64,000 nt of DNA from JABFSS01 sp964449445. GTDB taxonomy: Bacteria > Patescibacteriota > Gracilibacteria > Peribacterales > Peribacteraceae. The notes under the pieces were generated by a model that made no database searches, was not told where the DNA came from, and worked only from the letters and a program-made list of their open reading frames with translations. Position numbers and translations under genes: made by a program. The stretch spans positions 62,001 through 126,000 of the forward strand of contig CAYUZT010000003.1 in NCBI GenBank assembly GCA_964449445.1, given 5' to 3'. Positions 59,796-64,000 of this stretch are shown piece by piece (position 1 is the stretch's first letter; every line of letters starts with the position of its first letter).

Positions 59796-60662
59796 TTAGC
59801 AATCCGCAATTGGCTCTCCCTGCGACTTCAGCAACCAGCTCGTGAGGAAATTCATGGGCATAAGCTCGATGATTTTCAGTGCCTGTAGATCTGGATCAAG
59901 CGACCTGTTGTTGTACTTCCACTCCAGTTCCTTCAGGCACAAACCCGTTTTCCGTTTCCAGATTCCATGGTGGAAACGTGCCCGCTCCGAAATCCACGTC
60001 CACATCTGCTCCGCGCCGTCCTTCGGTTGCTTCTCCTCTGCAAAGCGATGGAACTTGCCGCAGCAAATAAAGCCTGCGTAGCCTTCGCGGCGGTCAGGGG
60101 CTTCCTCCCGGGAACCAAACATTTGGAAATGCAGCACCGCTTCCTCGTCCTTCAATGGATCAATGTAGACTTCACCGCTTTCGCGAAGCTGCACCCCAAA
60201 TACGGGCGCCTTTCCCTCCGCATCGCTTGCACGGATACGGCCCTTGCACCATCTGCAACGGGATTTGTCGTGCGACCCTTGGGTGTTTCCCTTGTACGCG
60301 GAGAGGAGCGGGAGTTTGTCCTGCGGCACGCTCTTCTCAGCAATAAGCTTGCGAAAGTGATCGTAGAAGACAGCGACCAGCCGGTAACGATGGCGCGTAA
60401 TCTGCGCCGTTCTGCGTGACGAAAAATCGAGACAGAAGCAGAGGAGAATCTCGGCGCACTGCTGGAGCTTGTTCTCTTCTGTCACTTTGTGGATGCGGAA
60501 TTTCTTGCCGCATGTTGTGCATTTTCTGCGTCCGTCCCCGAGCGTGTTGAGCTTCGTTCGTATGCTGCAATACGGGCAAATTAAATGCCGAGAAGCGTCG
60601 CTCTGTGTGGGACGCACCTTCTCTTTAAGGTGCGGTAGCAGTGTATCTGCGTTGATTATCAT
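59796..60662 (-). CDS. IS1595-like transposase with degenerate catalytic residues
   Basis: 288 residues from ATG 60662. N-terminal zinc ribbon CPYCSIRTKLNT with CTTCGKKF, then a second CRWCKGR. The DDE-like domain reads KAPVFGVQLRESGEVYIDP, then EGYAGFICCGKFHRF where active members have a DGY-type aspartate, then AEQMWTWISERARFHHGI and LKELEWKYNNR. No first Asp of the triad is clear and the second is Glu. I found no terminal inverted repeats. It is probably an inactive or domesticated relict. Confidence 0.65.
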   Translation of the reverse strand: MIINADTLLPHLKEKVRPTQSDASRHLICPYCSIRTKLNTLGDGRRKCTTCGKKFRIHKVTEENKLQQCAEILLCFCLDFSSRRTAQITRHRYRLVAVFYDHFRKLIAEKSVPQDKLPLLSAYKGNTQGSHDKSRCRWCKGRIRASDAEGKAPVFGVQLRESGEVYIDPLKDEEAVLHFQMFGSREEAPDRREGYAGFICCGKFHRFAEEKQPKDGAEQMWTWISERARFHHGIWKRKTGLCLKELEWKYNNRSLDPDLQALKIIELMPMNFLTSWLLKSQGEPIADC

Positions 60663-60863
60663 TTGTAGAAGCGGAAAAGTCACGACTGCGAACCATCATT
60701 GTAGTCCTTTCCAGGGGGAAAAGGTGGGAAACACACATGCTATCGACAAAATTTCATGATGTTGTGTATCAGTCATCCTTTGCAGAATATGCCGTCATGG
60801 ACTGTCCACTGAGACCCCTTTGCCAAACGTGCATTACAGAAGAAACGGTATTTCCAACACGTT

Positions 60864-61238
60864 TCAACTCCTCGTTTTGAGCAAATCCCGAATCTCGGTG
60901 AGGAGCTTCACCTCTGCAACCTCCACCGGCTTGGCCGGTTCGGGCTTCTTCTGGAAGCGGTTAATCTGTTTGACCACAAGGAAGATACACAAGGCAACGA
61001 TAATGAAGTCGATGACTGCTTGGATGAACATGCCATATTTGATCGTCGCTTCGCCCACCTGGACCGCAAGCGTGGAAAAATCGAGCTTGCCCAGGAGAAT
61101 GCCGATGGAAGGCATCAAAATATCGCCGACGAGCGACGAGACAATTTTGCCGAAAGCCGCGCCGATGATCACGCCAATGGCAAGATCCATCACATTGCCT
61201 TTCATCGCGAAGTCGCGGAATTCTTTAAGGACGGACAT
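60864..61238 (-). CDS. mscL: Large-conductance mechanosensitive channel
   Basis: 124 residues. FRDFAMKGNVMDLAIGVIIGAAFGKIVSSLVGDILMP covers the amphipathic helix and TM1; MFIQAVIDFIIVALCIFLVVKQI is TM2, and a charged C-terminal helix follows. It is a pentameric stretch-gated channel that releases solutes on hypo-osmotic shock. Close to E. coli MscL in length (136). The ATG follows the pyrimidine tract TTTCCTCCTTCCGT. Confidence 0.96.
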   Translation of the reverse strand: MSVLKEFRDFAMKGNVMDLAIGVIIGAAFGKIVSSLVGDILMPSIGILLGKLDFSTLAVQVGEATIKYGMFIQAVIDFIIVALCIFLVVKQINRFQKKPEPAKPVEVAEVKLLTEIRDLLKTRS

Positions 61239-61356
61239 ACGGAAGGAGGAAAGATTGAAATATGCTACTCCTTATTTCTTGGCAACAGCAAGATGGAAAG
61301 TCAGATAATGGTGTGAGAAATTTCCTTCCTGCTCTTCAGTGGTATACAAGGTCTGC

Positions 61357-62070
61357 ATGGGAATCGCCCGAAACGTCGGTACGGCCATAGGCCTTTCCGC
61401 ATCGGCGTTGCTCGCAGTGCAAGCCCCAGATGCGCAGGAAGCACAGAAGCAACCATCGAAAGAAACCATCGCCCTTATCCAACAACTCGGTGACCTTGAA
61501 TTTGTCATACGCGAAAAGGCTTTCGATGCGCTCAGTAAGAAGGCGAAAATCGATTGGAGTGTCGTTGTTGCATTGCAGGAAGCATCCGAAGGACCGAAAA
61601 AGAGTACGGATGCGGAAATTGCCGGCCGTGCGAAACAGATCTTCGACGAAGAGTTCGATGCGCAGGCAGCAATTCACTTTCCCCAGCCTCAACAATACCC
61701 ACGCATCCGTGGCCCCCGACCCAAGATGAAAATGCCTCCGGGAATGATGCCCCAGCCGTGGAAGGGAGATGACAAAGAATTCATCAAGTTCTTTCACGAC
61801 CAGGTCAAAGATCTCGAGGGCATCAACTGGCCGGAACCCCGCGATAGAGCCGCCGCTAAAAATGCTCTCGACCGCTTTGCGCGTAAAGCATTTGAAGATG
61901 CTCTGCGCCAACCAATGTACACACCGAATATTCTCGAATGGTCTCGGACACACAGTGATTTAGTGGATGAGTGGAAGAGTCAGGAAAAGGAAATGACCAA
62001 GCTCGAAGTTCTGCAGGAAGCGGTGGGCGAGGTATTCGGGAACTTTCAGTGGAGATGGTGGAAGAATTAA
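61357..62070 (+). CDS. Exported hypothetical protein
   Basis: 237 residues from ATG 61357 (MGIARNVGTAIGLSASALLA), a signal peptide ending near VQA. The mature part is helical: a conserved-looking block (LGDLEFVIREKAFDALSKKAKI) and a Pro/Met-rich centre (PKMKMPPGMMPQPWKG), then a long charged helix to the end (DLVDEWKSQEKEM). No family recognised. An upstream GTG (61339) is also in frame. Confidence 0.5.
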   Translation: MGIARNVGTAIGLSASALLAVQAPDAQEAQKQPSKETIALIQQLGDLEFVIREKAFDALSKKAKIDWSVVVALQEASEGPKKSTDAEIAGRAKQIFDEEFDAQAAIHFPQPQQYPRIRGPRPKMKMPPGMMPQPWKGDDKEFIKFFHDQVKDLEGINWPEPRDRAAAKNALDRFARKAFEDALRQPMYTPNILEWSRTHSDLVDEWKSQEKEMTKLEVLQEAVGEVFGNFQWRWWKN

Positions 62071-62181
62071 GAAAGAGGAGTTTCTGCGAAGCAGAGGCAA
62101 TGCTGACCGTAATGTGCTCGCAACTGGACTGTACATGGAGAACAATTTCAGTAGAGTACGGGACGTCATTCCCCTCTCTTC

Positions 62182-62598
62182 ATGAAAAAGCTTCTCCCCC
62201 TTTCCTTCGCTGTTCTTGCTCTCGCGCTGCTTGCCGCATGCAGAGGGCCAAATACCGCAAGTGTTCTCGATACTGATGTCGAAACAGATGAGCAGGCAGC
62301 CGCGGACGCCGCAGCAGTCGCCATGGCAGAAGGCAGAGTAGTCGATATGACCCTGGGCGCAGAATGCTCTCCAAATGTCCTTAATCTTAAAAAAGGCGAG
62401 AACGTCGTTCTGCGCTTGAAGTCCGATTCCGGTACCCATGCCTTCATCAGCAGTGAACTCGCTCTCAACATCTCGATCGCGCAAGGCGAGACGAAGGCGT
62501 TCAATATTCCGACATCGACCGACGGCACCTTCACGATACTGTGTGGAACGTCTGCACCGACCTATGATGATATGACCGCACAGATTGTTATTGAGTAA
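62182..62598 (+). CDS. Cupredoxin-like lipoprotein
   Basis: 138 residues. Lipoprotein signal with lipobox LLAAC. A Gln/Ala/Asp linker precedes a cupredoxin-fold domain: VVDMTLGAECSPNVLNLKKG, NVVLRLKSDSGTHAF and GTFTILCGTSAPTYDDMTAQIVIE. The Cys, His and Met at GTHAF, CGTS and DDM are candidate ligands, though the spacing is looser than in blue copper proteins. It may carry copper or electrons outside the cell. The ATG follows CCCCTCTCTTC. Confidence 0.75.
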   Translation: MKKLLPLSFAVLALALLAACRGPNTASVLDTDVETDEQAAADAAAVAMAEGRVVDMTLGAECSPNVLNLKKGENVVLRLKSDSGTHAFISSELALNISIAQGETKAFNIPTSTDGTFTILCGTSAPTYDDMTAQIVIE

Positions 62599-62756
62599 AA
62601 AAGCAGGAAAAACCTCTGGTATCAGGGTTAATCAACAGAGCGATTAGCCCTATTTGATGAGCAAAATGGGCAATTGACAGAAAAGTGAAAGTGATACTGG
62701 ACAACTTCATTATTAAGTTGTATAAATTGCCCCTTTTGCATTCTCCCATCCTCACT

Positions 62757-64000
62757 ATGCGCACGTCCGCATGTTCACGCACACTCAGTTCGATCGCTGT
62801 CCTCGCAGTGCTCATGGCATCGGGAAGCATTGCGCTCCCGATTGATACCGCATTCGCCCAGCTGAATCGTCAGTGCCAGGACGGGCTCGATAACGACAAT
62901 GACGGCGCCGCGGATTACCCGAATGATTTCGGCTGCATCTCTGCCGACGACAACGACGAGCTGTATACGAAGTCACAGTGCCAGGATGGATACGACAACG
63001 ACCTCGACGGACAGACCGACCTCAATGATCCCAGCTGCACCGACCGACAGGACAATGACGAAAGCAGTCTCCCGGGCCGGCCGCAATGCCGTGACGGCAT
63101 CGATAACGATAGTGACGGCACCGCCGATTACCCGAACGACTTCAGCTGCTCTTCCGCCGATGACGCCGACGAAGGCTGGCCACGCGCCCAGTGTCAGGAC
63201 GGTTACGATAACGATGCGGATGGCCTCATCGATTTCCCCCAGGATCCGGCCTGCACGGGTGTCCAGGATAATGATGAAAAAGTGTTTTCCACGAACTTCA
63301 CGAACTGCAGTGACGGCATCGATAACGACGGGGACGGAGCAATCGACTACCCGAATGACGCAAGCTGCGCTTCCCCCAACGCTATCGATGAGCGCTATCC
63401 CGTCCTTGCATGCCAGGACGGCATCGATAACGACCGGGACGGCAAAACCGATTACCCCAACGACCTCGGCTGCACGGGCGCGCAGGATTCGACCGAAGAG
63501 GATGCTTCCCGCCGTACGTCGCAGTGTGGCGATGGCGTCGATAACGACGGCGACGGTGCTGCAGACTTCCCGTTCGATTACAGCTGTTCCTCAGTAGAGG
63601 ACTCGGACGAAACGAAGCCAGAGGCGGAATGCGAGGACAAAAAAGACAATGACGGCGACGGCTTTTCCGATTATCCCGAAGATCCCGGGTGCATCAGCAC
63701 GCAGGATAACGACGAAGGCAACGCCACCAGCATGTCGCAGTGCCGCGACGGCATCGATAACGACGGGGACGGAGCCGTGGACTATCCCAACGATTTCGGT
63801 TGCGCGAGCGGAGACGACACCGACGAAGTCTTTCCGAAGTCCAAGTGTCAGGACGGACACGATAACGACAACGACGGACTGGTCGATTTCCCGCAGGATT
63901 CCGGCTGCGAGAACCCGCAGGACAATAACGAAAAGAATGTCGGCAAGGTCACGCTCGTCCTGACGGCGAATCCCGATCCGCTGGCAGCAGGAGACGAAAT
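62757..64000 (+). CDS. Exported multi-repeat Ca-binding-type protein, 3' end missing
   Basis: 414 residues in the window. Signal peptide of about 33 residues (ending AFA). About ten tandem units of near 36 residues follow, each with the core CxDGxDNDxDGxxDYPND, then GCxSxxDxDE. The DxDxDG pattern resembles calcium-binding thrombospondin type 3 or dockerin loops, and two Cys per unit suggest one disulfide each. After the last unit a new domain starts (VTLVLTANPDPLAAGDE). The gene runs off the right edge. Confidence 0.85.
   Translation, partial: MRTSACSRTLSSIAVLAVLMASGSIALPIDTAFAQLNRQCQDGLDNDNDGAADYPNDFGCISADDNDELYTKSQCQDGYDNDLDGQTDLNDPSCTDRQDNDESSLPGRPQCRDGIDNDSDGTADYPNDFSCSSADDADEGWPRAQCQDGYDNDADGLIDFPQDPACTGVQDNDEKVFSTNFTNCSDGIDNDGDGAIDYPNDASCASPNAIDERYPVLACQDGIDNDRDGKTDYPNDLGCTGAQDSTEEDASRRTSQCGDGVDNDGDGAADFPFDYSCSSVEDSDETKPEAECEDKKDNDGDGFSDYPEDPGCISTQDNDEGNATSMSQCRDGIDNDGDGAVDYPNDFGCASGDDTDEVFPKSKCQDGHDNDNDGLVDFPQDSGCENPQDNNEKNVGKVTLVLTANPDPLAAGDE

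Noticed and set aside
59766..60815. Terminal repeats GGACTGACC (left) and GGACTGTCC (right) of the IS1595-like element
   Set aside because: They are in direct, not inverted, orientation and match over only a few bases, so they do not define insertion-sequence ends.
62870..63940. Regular repeat considered as a CRISPR array
   Set aside because: The period of about 105-115 bases encodes a conserved protein repeat in one open frame; spacers are not unique and no cas genes are present.

Overview
The window is bacterial chromosome, gene dense, with TGA used as an ordinary stop codon. Housekeeping genes present are dnaK (5' part only), obg, recG, miaA, clpP, tgt, rplU and mscL, plus three tRNA genes (Ala-CGC, Phe-GAA, Gln-TTG). 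Much of the rest encodes short secreted or membrane-anchored proteins (VanW family, DsbA-like thioredoxins, GT-C/TPR membrane proteins, Ser-rich and Cys-rich exported proteins). Start codons usually lack a clear Shine-Dalgarno and often follow a pyrimidine-rich tract. This style suggests the candidate phyla radiation (Patescibacteria), perhaps a Peregrinibacteria/Peribacteria-like lineage. That placement is inference; no rRNA or ribosomal operon is available to confirm it.

Layout. 0-3.2 kb: dnaK under a CIRCE/sigma70 control site, an unknown gene, and obg. 3.2-7.6 kb: envelope and surface genes (TMTC-like membrane protein with TPRs, Cys-rich secreted protein, collagen-like protein, a retropepsin-like protease coupled to a DUF5678-like small protein). 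7.68-12.9 kb: an AT-richer accessory island next to tRNA-Ala(CGC). It is bounded by an 18-bp direct repeat of the tRNA 3' end and carries a Nudix hydrolase, an Mrr-like nuclease, unknown genes, a pair of paralogous short ORFs and two recombinase-like C-terminal remnants. 13-27 kb: FTR1 iron permease, tRNA-Phe, pbpC coupled to a giant alpha-2-macroglobulin, vanW, a DsbA-like protein and a lipoprotein. 28-36 kb: NYN nuclease, a gene preceded by two methionine-rich leader peptides each followed by a terminator, recG, miaA, clpP, tgt, rplU. 36.4-44.7 kb: a copper homeostasis locus (CsoR regulator and operator, CopZ, CopA, several lipoproteins, a DsbA-cupredoxin fusion and an HMA-SafE-cupredoxin fusion). 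44.8-54 kb: nitroreductase, a second TMTC-like protein, a trehalose operon (otsB, GH15 hydrolase, otsA fused to a membrane sensor-like module), DM13, GDCCVxC and copper-storage proteins, tRNA-Gln. 54-64 kb: cyclase, histidine kinase with two response regulators, a secreted protein facing an ECF-like sigma factor, a degenerate IS1595-like transposase, mscL, and a long Ca-binding-type repeat protein that runs off the end.

How the parts fit. The copper genes form several tightly overlapping units on one strand behind a TTGACT-N18-TATGGT promoter overlapped by a GAAGGGGTAGGG/CCCTACCCCTTC inverted repeat, which reads as CsoR autoregulation. The cytosolic copper-storage protein near 53.2 kb and a cupredoxin-like lipoprotein near 62.3 kb probably belong to the same physiology. 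OtsB, GH15 and OtsA could make and process trehalose or related glucosides. Alpha-2-macroglobulin plus PBP1C is a known periplasmic protection and peptidoglycan-repair pair.

The most novel item is the control region at 29.79-30.17 kb. A promoter is followed by the leader peptide MMSMMMTPLRGGGCC and an intrinsic terminator, then a second leader peptide (MMSMLMRSPRANRA) and a second terminator, then a 322-residue protein that weakly resembles SAM hydroxide adenosyltransferases. In both leaders, sequence just after the Met codons is complementary to the 5' arm of the following terminator, as expected for ribosome-mediated attenuation sensing methionyl-tRNA.
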